NCBI GenBank assembly: GCA_009731375.1
Contig: BJOX01000163.1
Location: 672,471 to 736,470 of the forward strand
Direction of reading: 5' to 3'
DNA length: 64,000 nucleotides
Source: Paulinella micropora
Taxonomy: Eukaryota; Cercozoa; Imbricatea; Euglyphida
Part shown: in pieces, positions 48,387 to 58,598 of the stretch
Numbering within the stretch: the first letter of the stretch is position 1
Layout: each line of letters starts with the position of its first letter
Made by a program: the position numbers and the translations under genes
The notes under the pieces: generated by a model
What the model was told of the DNA's origin: nothing
What the model saw: the letters and a program-made list of their open reading frames with translations, nothing else
The model's database searches: none

Positions 48387-49882
48387 CTACGACATAAGGA
48401 TTTCAATTCCCTTAACAACGATAGTCCTCTGAAGAATAGCGTAAATATAATAATTCAATTGGATTGCTCCCTCCGCATTCCATTCATACCGCCGTTCTGT
48501 GTCCAAGGACAGACCTGCCACTTCATAACCCTCTTCTTCTCTCGTGTCATAAAGCGGGCGGTTGTGATCCCAGAAATCAACATGGAACCAGTTATATTTA
48601 TACACATTAGAGTTCAAAATAGCAGAGCCCTTCATTTTTTCCTTCAAAAGCATATAGTCTTCATCGCGGGCGCAAGCGATATCAAACTGCTGAATCCTAT
48701 TACTATCCAAAGTAGTGTAATAAGAAGTAATCTTAGCCTGTGCTCGGTTATCGCAATCAAATGCGGTATTTGAACTTTCTGTATTATTAAATCCGCTAGT
48801 GTAAATTCGGCGAATTCTTTCACCCTGCGAGCGATTCATCTTCAAAACAAATGACTGAGTGCCCGCCGCGAGATTAGTTTTCCAAGAGATAGGGTATTCG
48901 GTCTTAAACGAAAAGCCTTCACCAGCAATCTTTTGTTGAAATCCCAAAACAACATTAGGATCAGTTTCAACGGCAAGAAAGAGGTTAAGATTAGTAATCG
49001 TCGCGGGCAGTGCGGTGGCTGTCGCTCCTGTTGCAACACTATTAGAATCAGTTCCATAAAATATGGTTTTCTGTGTCCCCTCCCACACAATCCTCAAATC
49101 AAGAATTTCATTAAAGCCGATAGTCTTATCAATTTCAAAAATGGTTCCGGCAAGCATACCGAGAGGAATAGACACATTGACTACTGGTGAATTTCCAGTA
49201 TTGACTGCTGGTGCAATTACTGCTGCAGGGTCTTGACCAATATCTCCACCCTCAAAATACTTCGCCTCCTCATACTCAACATTAACAAGGCTATAAGTTC
49301 CAGCAGTGCTATTGGCGAGAGCGGTATCATCGTGGCGACGAGCATTTACACTTGGCACTTTGTAGTATCCTTGAACCGCCCCTCTTAAATCTGCAAGCAC
49401 CCCCGCATCAGTAATTAGTTTTCTTTCTGCTCTAGTTCCAACGACAATCTTTCCAGCATTACACTTTTGAAGCATGGACCCATAACCAGAATTAGCCCCG
49501 TGGTTATCCAAAGCCATAAATCTATCATAAGAAATTTCGGTTTCCAAATCATCTTAGTATAATTTCCCACATGTTGAAGATTACACAGATACTGACCGCT
49601 TCGGCTTCGTAGTTCAATTGTCTTAATCATTGACAGGCAGTCCATAGGAATTCTGTTATAATTACCAATTCCGCCAGTCGTCGGTGTGTAGGTAAATCGC
49701 AACACACTCCTCGCAAGGTTCAAAGGACGAGTAGGAATTTCAAAAGTTGATTCAGTTCCTCCAACACTGCTAATAGCAACAGAAGCAAGACTTTCGCGGG
49801 CAGTAAGTTTGTTAAGCGAATACTTACCGCGAATAAGTTCGCTTTGGCTATGAGTAAGTTCTCGCCCGTATTGGACAGGCAT
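48387..49882 (-). pseudogene. Major capsid protein (PLV type, double jelly-roll), one frameshift
   Basis: Builds the icosahedral shell. Starts MPVQYGRELTHSQSELIRGK; the frame is open to about 49548, shifts one base at TKM/LETEIS, then is open to TAG at 48384-48386, about 498 codons. PLV capsid features: PLGMLAGTIFEIDK followed by DLRIVWEG, NLNLFLAVE, KMNRSQGERIRRIY, and a hydrophobic C-terminus (LNYYIYAILQRTIVVKG). Length fits PLV capsid proteins. It lies between the surface protein and penton genes. A single indel is the only visible defect, so it could also be a sequencing error. Confidence 0.9.
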
Positions 49883-49973
49883 TTTTTGTCTTGTTTTTGA
49901 AATGGTGTAAGCTGATTAATACACGAAATATATTTATAGAAAAAAATTCTAAAATTAATTGATGTTTTTACTT

Positions 49974-50796
49974 TTAGTGTTTTGCGACCTTTTTCAAAAG
50001 GTCAAAAAATGAATTAAATAAACTAAAATAATTAGTTTCACGATAAACCAATAAAGTCATAACGATACCTAAACCATTAAGATTAATGGCTTGGTCGTTT
50101 TCGTCTGTCAAGTAAAACCTAAATACATTATTAGAACTTGCGGACAATGTTTTCCCGTATTCGCTTCCAGAGCCGTCATAAATGACAGAACCAAAAGGAA
50201 TTTCGTTGGCTGTGTAAATTTCTTGTAGCATATGATTATCACCTTCATTCACCAAATCAGATTGAAGATACAAAGTTTTTTCGCCAGTTAAGAATAATTA
50301 CATTGGGTGATTTAATAAAATCATTAGCAAAGAAATATGCTGAATTTCTATCAAACCCCATTACCTCGTGAATACGGGTATCACCATCAAATATAAACCG
50401 CGGTTGAATACCTCCGTTATTTGAAACACTGAATGTTAATTTACCATCCTCCGCTTCTGTGTTTGTATTGTTGCTTGAGACGACATAAGTATAGTCATTC
50501 GGACTTTCTGTCGTCAGTACCTCAGACAACTTATTTTTTAGATTGTTCATTGTGTAGTTTCCCTCAGGTATCGTAATTAAAGCCTCATACCCGTCTTCGC
50601 TAAGTGTAAAGGTATTATATGGTGAAGCCACAGAGTAATACGACTTCGGAACATAGATATGAAGAATTTTACAATGTGTGGGATTGTCTAGCCCCTTCAT
50701 ATTGACTTCGTGTGTAAAGTCGCTGTCTGTTCCCGTTATTCTATTTTTGCTATTTATGTAGTAAATGGAACTTGAACGACCGCCTTTATACTCCAT
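49974..50796 (-). pseudogene. Minor capsid (penton) protein, one frameshift
   Basis: Occupies the fivefold vertices in Polinton/PLV virions. Starts MEYKGGRSSSIYYINSKNRI. Hallmarks: INSKNRITGTDSDFTHEV, HIYVPKSYYSV, YNTFTLSEDG and EGNYTMNNLKNKL, typical of PLV/virophage penton-type proteins. An extra A near 50284 shifts the frame after SPNVIIL; the second frame carries YLQSDLVNEG through KKVAKH to TAA. About 273 codons in all. It follows the GIY-YIG and protease genes in the minus-strand virion block and precedes the capsid gene. Confidence 0.85.
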
Positions 50797-50802
50797 TGTA
50801 TA

Positions 50803-51314
50803 TTATGTGAATAATTTTTGGATATCTGATATATCAAAATATAAACTATTAATGTAATTTATATGTTTGTTTCTCCTGTAATGTCTTTCTCTCCCTTGCA
50901 TTATATATGTTCCGCCACAAGGACAATAATGTGTTTTAAGTATTTCTTCTCCTGTCTCTAGCATATTTCATTTTTAGATATTCTTTATTTCAACGATATG
51001 TGCTTGTCTGTATTCTTCATGGGTGCGCCCTGCTATTTGCTTATTTACACACTCTTCATTGTTTCTTATATGTTCTCCTCCTTTTTTCAATAAACTTTCC
51101 CTATCGTTGCATGGATATTTTTCCAATAACTCAATATAAGCATCACAATATTTTAATATCTCGTATGATGATACCCATTTTATTTTTTGTTGTTGTAATC
51201 ATTTCTGTGCTTAGCAATTCTCTGAGCCAATGATTGAGTTGTTGAACCAATATACATTTTATCTGTATGATGAGACCTGATAGCATAAATCTTTCCTTGC
51301 TTGTAGTCTGGCAT
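50803..51314 (-). pseudogene. GIY-YIG endonuclease with CxC/HxH finger, broken
   Basis: Starts MPDYKQGKIYAIRSHHTDKM; KIYAI...YIGST and the LAQRIAKHR helix form the GIY-YIG core. A slip in an A run (about 51190) shifts the frame to ELLEKYPCNDRESLLKKGGE and CVNKQIAGRT, a family signature. Then TAA and TGA interrupt before the finger C-x-C-x11-H-x5-H (CPCG ... HYRRNKH) and TAA at 50803. The last part, 50803-50964, could instead be a separate 53-residue gene starting MLETGEE. Such nucleases act as homing or nicking enzymes in PLVs and giant viruses. Confidence 0.8.
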
Positions 51315-51356
51315 ATTCTTTTATATTCTTTTATATTCTTTTATTTAATACATAAT

Positions 51357-52071
51357 TCATATAAAAGTGTCAAAGCCGTAGCCATTTTGTGCTTTTAATT
51401 TTTCTGCTTCGTCTTCTTTCAGGTCTGTGAAACCACTGGCGAATTTGAATTTAATACCTTTAGCCCTCTCCATCAAAAAACGCATAGCAAACCATCCACA
51501 CGTGTCTGAAGTATCACTCTGCTCTTTTACTTGATTAACCTTCATTAATAAATAACAATCTGGATTACTTTTTTTACTAGATGTTTCATTTGTTGTTGAA
51601 AGTCTTACGTTGGCTCGTAAAGTGCTAAAGGGTCATACACTTCAATAGACCTATCTTTTTCTAGATCCAACCAGATACTTATCCAGTGCTGTCCTTTTTC
51701 ATTGCTAGGGTCGGTATTCATAATAAATCCGTACCGCTTTCTGCTTCCAGGCTTCAACTTAGAATTTCATCACTGGCTATCGCTCCGAGATACCATCCAT
51801 ATTTTTTCATTATGTCGTCTATTTCATTGGTCATTAGTCCCCGCCCCTCTCTTTCTTGCTGATATTTATCAACTTCACTTTCATTCGCTTCGCTCATTCT
51901 CGTTTGTTGATAAACATCATCCATGGGTTTTTCAATATTACTCTCCCCATCGATGTTTACGAACCGCTCAGTAGTCGCAGACGGGAGAGCGGATTCGTAA
52001 ATATCTTGCTCATTTCTATATTTATTTATAAGAGCATTAACATAATCTTTTTTCTCATTGAATGAACCCAT
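51357..52071 (-). pseudogene. Adenain-like cysteine protease, broken
   Basis: Matures virion proteins in Polintons, PLVs and adenoviruses. Starts MGSFNEKKDYVNALINKYRN. A frameshift near 51755 (after DEILS) and TAA near 51617 interrupt it. Catalytic residues are visible in order: His in GQHWISIWLD, Asp in EVYDPLA, Gln in VKEQSDTSDTCGWFAM and the nucleophile Cys of DTCGW. Preceding GFIMNTD is typical of PLV proteases. About 238 codons. Its N-terminal part contains a 59-bp stretch (51863-51921) repeated inverted at 54925-54983. Confidence 0.85.
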
Positions 52072-52092
52072 TCTTTTCGTGATAAATACTTT

Positions 52093-53196
52093 TTAATAAA
52101 ACACTTTATTAATCAAATCTTCTAAACCAGTTCCCGTTTGTAATCCCAAATATTCTGCGAGTTTCTTTTTTACTTCGTCCTTCTTTTGTCCTACATCTAT
52201 TTTATGTTCTACAATTTTGTCTATTATCTATGATGCCCTTTGGTTCCAACCTTTAACATCGTGGCCTTCATTTTTAAGTTTATCCCTTAATGTTTCACCA
52301 AGAATTTTAATAGTAACCTTTTTCTCAATATTACTATTCGACAATCCATTCTTTAACATTGCTTTGTATTTAGCCTCCTCTAGTTGGTTTCCTATATTTT
52401 TATTTAATGCTTCATGTGCTCCTAGCATTTCTTTCATATCATCTATTGTTATTTGTTGCTTTTGAAATTCTTTTATTCTTTCTGCTATACTTTGTATTTT
52501 ACTAGGATCCCAATTATCTATATCTGCTTGAGTAAAAACTCCAGAATTTGTGATTAATTTTGTATTGTCTTCAAATTCTTTATTTGGCTTAACTTTTACC
52601 TCTGGGTGTGCCTGTTGTTCTTGTGGCTGTCCCTGCTGTGGTGACATAATATATTGATATTGAACTGGTGGTAATGCTTGTATCCTATTTTTTCTGTCTT
52701 CTTCATATTTTACATCTTCTATGAGTTTTTGCTCCCTTCTTAGTTCTCTGGCTTTTTGTTCTTGTCGTTCATTAATATCTGCTATTTCTCTTTTGTGTTC
52801 CCTATCCATTATCTCTTGTCTTTCCTTAGCATCTGCTATGTCTTTTCTTTCTTGCCTCTTCTTCTCCTCGTCTAAATCCTCCCGTGCCTTTCTTTCTTTT
52901 TTCTCTATGGTTTCAATACCTTCATACTTTTCCTTTCTGAGTTTATCTAAGTGGTCTTGAATTGCTGTTCTCGTATTCTGTTCAATCTCTGACAGGCTCT
53001 GGACTTTTCTTAAATCCTCCTTTTTAGTAGTCCGCTTTGCATTTGGTCTGCTTAAGTATTTCATAAAAAGTTTAACAATTTGAAGTGTGCTCATATCATT
53101 TGTTTTCTTACCGAAATTAAGATAATATTTTTTACCCTTTTGGATAATATATGGCCTCCCGCTTTTATTTCTATAAACCCGCGGGGGTCTTACCTT
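52093..53196 (-). pseudogene. Coiled-coil protein, start codon lost and one in-frame stop
   Basis: Reads VRPPRVYRNKSGRPYIIQKG..., then a long Lys/Glu/Arg helix (about residues 80-170: EKKERKAREDLDEEKKRQER) and a Pro/Gln-rich link (PPVQYQYIMSPQQGQPQEQQ). A TAG at about 52225 interrupts it before a conserved-looking tail ending LEDLINKVFY and TAA at 52093. Repeat P2 upstream has AAG (53194-53196) where the matching gene at 46598 has ATG, so the original start seems mutated. An in-frame ATG at 53229 lies inside P2 and is unlikely to be native. Virion scaffold role is possible but unsupported. Confidence 0.65.
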
Positions 53197-53293
53197 TGAT
53201 ATTTTAGAATGGCGCTTCATGCTTCGCATTCTCGCTTATAAAAAATTCGCCTGCGAATTTTGCTATAACACTTCGTTTATATTCTAAAACATC
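53197..53293 (-). promoter_or_regulatory. Hairpin promoter-like repeat P2
   Basis: Minus-strand copy of P1: GATGTTTTAGAATATAAACG ... ATTCTAAAATATCA, then AAG in place of ATG. Conservation over 97 bp at a non-homologous gene argues for function before the provirus decayed. Confidence 0.6.
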
Positions 53294-53370
53294 GTTTTTT
53301 TATTTTGGAAAAAATAATGGTCATCGATGTTTTGTGATGACGAAATCAGAACAAAATATCAAAAATATTA

Positions 53371-53695
53371 TTAAAACTTCAAAGCCCCACGACCGCTCTG
53401 CCTACCATACCCAAGTTTTGCAGCGGTAGTCCCGATACGAGACGCATATGGAACCCCGACATCGCCAAGTGCATTCGCAGTCTTTGAAATAATCTTTGTT
53501 ATCGCGAAGGAACTTATTCACAGCCATTGCGGTTTTACCTACCTTGGCCCAGTTAATTTTACCGCCAGCCTGTCCCTTGCCTCCTTGCTTCTTCTTACGA
53601 CCAGTCTTCTTTTTGCCTCCAGCCATTGTGCTTGAGTTAATTGTTCGTTTGCCGATTTTTGGAATGACTTCAACACGAGTTGTTTTTACTACCAT
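53371..53695 (-). pseudogene. Small basic virion-type protein, one frameshift
   Basis: Starts MVVKTTRVEVIPKIGKRTIN; a Lys/Gly-rich stretch (GGKKKTGRKKKQGGKGQAGG) is followed by KINWAKVGKTAMAVNKFLRD. One base out of frame it continues ISKTANALGDVGVPYASRIG and LGYGRQSGRGALKF to TAA at 53371. The pattern (basic, then FLKxxKxISK...LGYG) is common in small proteins of PLVs and related DNA viruses. A DNA-condensing or minor capsid role is inferred. Confidence 0.6.
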
Positions 53696-53774
53696 AAATG
53701 ATAGCGAAATATATAATACAGAAAAAAAAAATTAATTTAAATTTTTTTACTTAAGACGAAAATTAAAATTTTTC

Positions 53775-54159
53775 TTAACTCATCATCAACACTTGAGACA
53801 TAAAGAAATTAAATCTCTCCTTTGGAGCCTCGTGATACTTTTGAAGAAAATAATCAAAGTCAAAAGATAAGTCTAAGTGTTTATACACGAGTTCCATTTT
53901 ATCCTGAGACTGACCCGGAAAGATTAACAAATAATCTAACTGCTTAATGGCTTCTGGCAGTAGGTCATTCAAATACTGACTAGACATAATCACCTTACTT
54001 TTATAGTGTCTGTTCTTTTTTAACAAATCGCTTACGGACTTGTCTCTTAATCCACTTCCTAAATCGTCCAAAACAAAAACAACCTCTGGCGAAATATACT
54101 TGCTTGGTTATTATAATGCTTCCAACAAAATAATCTTTTGGTATTTGAACTCATTCATA
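53775..54159 (-). pseudogene. FtsK/HerA-type packaging ATPase, truncated, no Walker A
   Basis: Pumps viral DNA into capsids. Remaining: Walker B VVFVLDDLGSGLRD, sensor-type IMSSQYLNDLLPEAIKQLD, and LIFPGQSQDKMELVYKHLD. Only about 128 codons remain, roughly half the family length. Two adjacent stops (TAA TAA near 54110) separate a short start (MNEFKYQKIILLEAL) from the Walker B part, and no P-loop (GxxxxGKS/T) is present upstream. An internal deletion is the simplest reading. Lies in the minus-strand virion block as expected. Confidence 0.85.
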
Positions 54160-54246
54160 AATTATATATATAAAGATTTTAAAAATCTTTTAGCAAAATC
54201 GTTTTTTGTGAAACTTTTTCAAAAAGTTTCTATATAATATAAAAAA

Positions 54247-54495
54247 ATGATTTTAATATTCTTGTTTTTGTGGTCTGTGTTAGGTCGGACGGCCTGCGAC
54301 TTTTACTCACGGGTAAGCGAAAAAAAGAATGAGAGTTGTGCTTATTGTATAAAGCAAGGAATAGAAACTAAATTTAAATGTGTGTATAAGCCTATGAGTG
54401 ATTGGTGTGTTAGTTTTGATGAAGCCCTGCCGTTAATCTGTGCCGGCGATAGTTCTTGGTATAAAATACATTTATACGAGTGTTCATTTCTTTGA
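54247..54495 (+). CDS. Small secreted cysteine-rich protein, 82 residues
   Basis: MILIFLFLWSVLGRTA is a clear signal peptide. Cysteines lie at 17, 31, 34, 45, 54, 65 and 79. The arrangement CDFY...CxxC...C...WC loosely recalls a PSI-type disulphide knot. Intact, on the + strand inside the minus-strand virion block; its last 12 bases overlap the end of the membrane-protein gene. Function unknown; secretion or display at a membrane is inferred. Confidence 0.6.
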   Translation: MILIFLFLWSVLGRTACDFYSRVSEKKNESCAYCIKQGIETKFKCVYKPMSDWCVSFDEALPLICAGDSSWYKIHLYECSFL

Positions 54496-54834
54496 ACTAG
54501 AAGGTGATGGAAGGCAAATTCCTAAGAGTAAAGTCAAAATTCCGACATAAGTATTAGCAACCTCACAAGGTAAGTTCTTTTCAGATAGCCTTACGATACA
54601 AAGGGTTATAATGGCTATAATGATACCCATTTGAAATAAGTATTTAATAAGTCTGCTGTCGGTCGGTCTGTTTTTTCTACAACAACAATTCCAGTTATCT
54701 TCCAATTCGTGCTCTACTTTTTCCTCAGTCTTTAGTTCTACTTCAAGAACACGAGACTTTAATCCTGGAGTTAGTTCGCCATCCATATCCATAATAGGCG
54801 GTGGTCTGTCAAGTCTAGTTGTATTATTAGACAT
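54484..54834 (-). CDS. Membrane protein with NCCCRKN motif, 116 residues
   Basis: Starts MSNNTTRLDRPPPIMDMDGE, cytosolic or virion-facing acidic part, NCCCRKN, then two hydrophobic helices (about 68-86 and 93-108) and a PSPSSSKK tail. Intact, TGA stop. PLVs commonly encode such small membrane proteins; an internal virion membrane role is inferred. Repeat P3 abuts its ATG. Confidence 0.65.
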   Translation of the reverse strand: MSNNTTRLDRPPPIMDMDGELTPGLKSRVLEVELKTEEKVEHELEDNWNCCCRKNRPTDSRLIKYLFQMGIIIAIITLCIVRLSEKNLPCEVANTYVGILTLLLGICLPSPSSSKK

Positions 54835-54891
54835 GATATTTTAGAATTGCGATTCGTGCTATCGCACTCTCTCTTATTCTAAAACATCGTT
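54835..54891 (-). promoter_or_regulatory. Hairpin promoter-like repeat P3, short form
   Basis: CGATGTTTTAGAATAAGAGA ... CGCAATTCTAAAATATC then ATG of the membrane-protein gene. Lacks about 40 bp of the centre found in P1 and P2 but keeps both arms. Confidence 0.6.
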
Positions 54892-54924
54892 TTTTTTTTT
54901 TATTAAAAAATATTATTCTTTTAC

Positions 54925-54983
54925 GATGTTTATCAACAAACGAGAATGAGCGAAGCGAATGAGAGTGAAGTTGATAAATATCA
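54925..54983 (+). repeat. Inverted copy of a 59-bp piece of the protease gene
   Basis: GATGTTTATCAACAAACGAG ... GTTGATAAATATC, one base different from the minus strand of 51863-51921. Its ends TTTATCAAC and GTTGATAAA pair. It overlaps the end of the fibre gene. Confidence 0.8.
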
Positions 54984-57900
54984 AGGGAAAACGACTGCTC
55001 GTATTTCTGCTAATTGGTTGGTTTGGTCTTGTAGTATATTAAGTAAAAGTTTTTTTTCTTTTTCTAAATTAACTACCTTTTCCGCCATGTGTTGAAAAGC
55101 ACTGACTAATATTGGTATAAAACTTGTATATGTTATGCTTTCAAGATTTCCATTTCCATCATCTGCTTTCATTCCACTTTCAGATACAAATTCAGGAAAT
55201 ATTTTTTTAACTTCATCAGCAATAAATCCGTGGTTCTTTTGTTCTTTCTTTTCGTCTGATTTCAAATAATATGAACAACAATTTATTTTCATTAGTTTCT
55301 CACAACAATCCCCGCAGTCTAATGTTTGAATATCTGATTTTAGCCTCCTGTCCGATGAGTTTGTCCAAGCTCCGTTAAGCGGAACATAATTATAACTGCC
55401 AGACGGCTCACCTGAAGAGTTTGAAGTAGTCCAAGCATGTAGAATTCCCTGAGATGCACAGACTACTCCATAATTTGAATATCCCCCTGGTTTCATATAT
55501 ATTTGTGGGTCGTAAGTAGAACTTGGTCTTTTCTTCATGTTAAAAATCCGCTGGATGCTGTTGTGATGCTTAAATCTCCCGATGTATTAATGTTCATCGC
55601 CTCAGTGTAAAATATATTGTTTCCCACCGTTGTTCCTGAATTATAATAAAAAGCGAGTTTGCCACCTTTTTGAATTAGTAAGTTCGAACCGCTGTGGCTT
55701 GATTTCCAGTTCGTGCCATCAAAATAAGCATCAAAACTTAAATTGACATTATCATACGACCAGTTTAGTTGTTAAAAAATTGGATAGATGTCTGTTGAAG
55801 TTATTGCCTGTATATGTGCTCCTGCGACATTACTCGCCGTTCCGTATAATTCTAAACCTGCCGTTGATCCTATTCCTTTTGTTGTGTTTCCTATAATTAT
55901 TGGTTTGCCTAGTGCTGTTGTTATTTTATCGCTCGCCGTTATTGCCTTTGTTGTTAATAAGCCTGCTGTATCAATAGATATCGCCTCTGTCATCGTTATA
56001 GACTGCCCGAGTGTTCCGCCATTTTTATAATTAAAACTTAGTTTGTTTAAGTATTTCGCTATTTGAAAATTTGAAGAAGTGTTAGAAGATAATATGCTCG
56101 TCCCGTTGTAATAACAATCAAAATATAAATTGATATTGTCGTGTGCCCAGTTTAATAATTGAAATGTTGGATAAGCATCCGCCGTTGTTATTGCTTGTAA
56201 GTGTGCCCCTCCGATATTACCAGCCGTCCCGTATAATTCTAAGCCCTCTGTCGCCCCATTCACTGATTTTGATGTGTTTCCTATAATTATTGGTCTGCTT
56301 ATCGATGATGTTAGTGATGTTGTTATTTTGTCGCTCGCCGTTAATGTTGTTGAAGTTATTCCTGCGGTTGAAGTGATTGATGTTCCCGTTATTGTTCCAC
56401 CATTTGTTATGTTGTTTGAGTTCATATCCAAAGCACCATAAAATCGCATACCCCCAGCATTGTTAAAACGGACAATGTCAGATGAAGCACTTTTATTATC
56501 CAAAAGTTTTGAAATATAAAGACCTGCTCCTTTTACATCAAATGCTACATTCGTAAATACATAACCTCTTTGGTCTGCGGTTCCACTTGTAGCGGTATTT
56601 AGAGTAAATAAGAAATATTGATAATCACCTGATGTCTGTGAAAAGAATATATCTCCTCCATTTTGGTTTAATATCCTCGCCCCATTATATGTTATATTTC
56701 CACCATTAATGATAACTTGATTATTAAAATCAGCCGTTTGTGTTAAAGTTAGATATTTTATCGTAGTGCTCGCCCCATTAAATGTTTTAGTTCCTGTTAT
56801 GGTTTGGTCTGTTGTTAGTTTCACACAATTGTCATCCAGATATTGTCTATTTACCGCTTCATTCGCATTTTGTGGTGCTCCTAGATTAACTATCCGACTA
56901 CTATTACAATCTAAGCCAATAGCATTAAACCACGAAACAATCGTCCCATCGATAATAAAATTTATTTTTTTCGCAGAAATTTCAAAGTTGTAATATGTTG
57001 CAGTTTTCATATCCAAACTAGCATTGACCCGATATTACTGGTAGAATTGAAAACAATGAATGTTCCCTTTGTTGTTGAATTTATTGAATTTCCAGTAATT
57101 TCAACACCACTGCTATATGTCTTAATTCCTGCTATGGTTTGGTTTCCTGTTAGTTTCACATTTTGCCAGTCTTTTGTATCAACATAACTTTTATTTGCTC
57201 CATCTGTTGAAGCGGAAGGGTCTGCTAAGTTTGTTACTTTGTTGTTATTCAAACTTAATGTTGTTCCAGTTGCAGTTATAATTAAAGTATTACCTGAATA
57301 TAACTCAACATACGAACCAGTTATTTGTATCGGATACCAAGTCGCTGTTGCTGTTTTTTGTGCTGCAATCATTCCTATTTTTGTATCAAATGCTATGCCA
57401 ATACCATCAAAAGTANNNNNNNNNNAAGTAGGATTGGAAGAACCACTTACTTCTAAAGTTGATGTAAATTTTTTATTCCCTGCTATGGTTTGGTCTCCTG
57501 TTAGTTTAACCACCGAAGTATCAAGAACAGAAACATCCACGCCATCAACCAAATTCACATTTGTTAAATAATGCTTTGGCTTTTCATATCAATCCCGAGC
57601 GCCGCATTTATTATAATGCTAAATGTTTTAATTCCTCCTATGGTTTGGTCTCCTGTTAGTTTAACCACCGAACCATCAACTGCGAGATTTGCGAGATTAA
57701 TTCCATTATATGTAGAAGCCCCTGAAAAAGCAAAACCGCCCATATTTAGTCCTCCCGTCATACTAGCAGTGCCGTCTAATCTAAGAAAGGGTGGTGCGGT
57801 GTTTCTCCATTGCCCTGTGCTATAAATGAGTAATTGGTTATCTGCTGGGAAGCCTGTTGTTGTCACATCGCTGTGGCTATCTATACTTCCACTCGCTGAA

Positions 57901-58526
57901 ACTTTATCATTATTATCATTATGCTCAAATATCCATTCATCAACATCTTTTGTATTTAGCAAATTTATTCCTGTTATATTCTTCCTTCCCATATTAATAT
58001 TGCCGAATTCATCAACATTTATCGGAAATGTTTTATTTACCCAGTTTATTGAACTATATGTTAGATAACTATTAGTGGCTAGTGGTGCGGTTATAACCAC
58101 ATCTGAAAGTGTATCAATTGAACCAAGGGCAGTATTCTTCCATTTACCTTCTACATCGTTGTAAGTTAAGTATTGTCCGCTCGCTTGTGCAAATATGTTT
58201 GTGTCTATCAAATTATATAAACTGGTTTGGTGCGGATTGGAAGTATTGCTTCTGTGTTGAGTTGAGGCTTTGACTTCGTCGTTGTCACTCACTCGTTGCT
58301 CTGTATAGTATAAATTTTTTCCTTCTTTGATATCAGTCGTTGATTTTAAAGCGAGACGTGTGTCAAATCAGCAGTCAGTGTAATAAAGATTTACGGGGTC
58401 AGCATCTTCTGGTTCTCTGTCTGTATTCAGACCGACTATGTTTGTGTTGGTAAGGTCAAGGTTAAGTATGTTTAGACTTTCAACAGCCAACTCATTAAGG
58501 CCGAGTAAGGATCTATATTGCGACAT
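54981..58526 (-). pseudogene. Long fibre protein with S74 intramolecular chaperone, broken
   Basis: About 1,180 codons. Starts MSQYRSLLGLNELAVESLNI; LYYTD..FDTRLALKSTTD is a fibre motif. Four modules of VVKLTGDQTIxGxKTF follow (near 57660, 57490, 57150, 56800), then two ~125-residue repeats (PIIIGNTxK...GLELYGTAxN...AHxQAIT). The end has SDRRLKSDIQTL, GFIADEV and ITYTSFIPILVSAFQHM, the S74 chaperone that trimerises and cleaves itself from phage and giant-virus fibres. Breaks: TGA near 58367; frameshifts near 57560, 57010, 55770 and 55542; a 10-N gap at 57416-57425. Binding to the host cell surface is the likely role. Confidence 0.85.
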
Positions 58527-58598
58527 TGATATATATTATTTATTTACTTATTTATTATTTATTTAAAAAATACTAAAATATAATAATCTTAGTATAAA

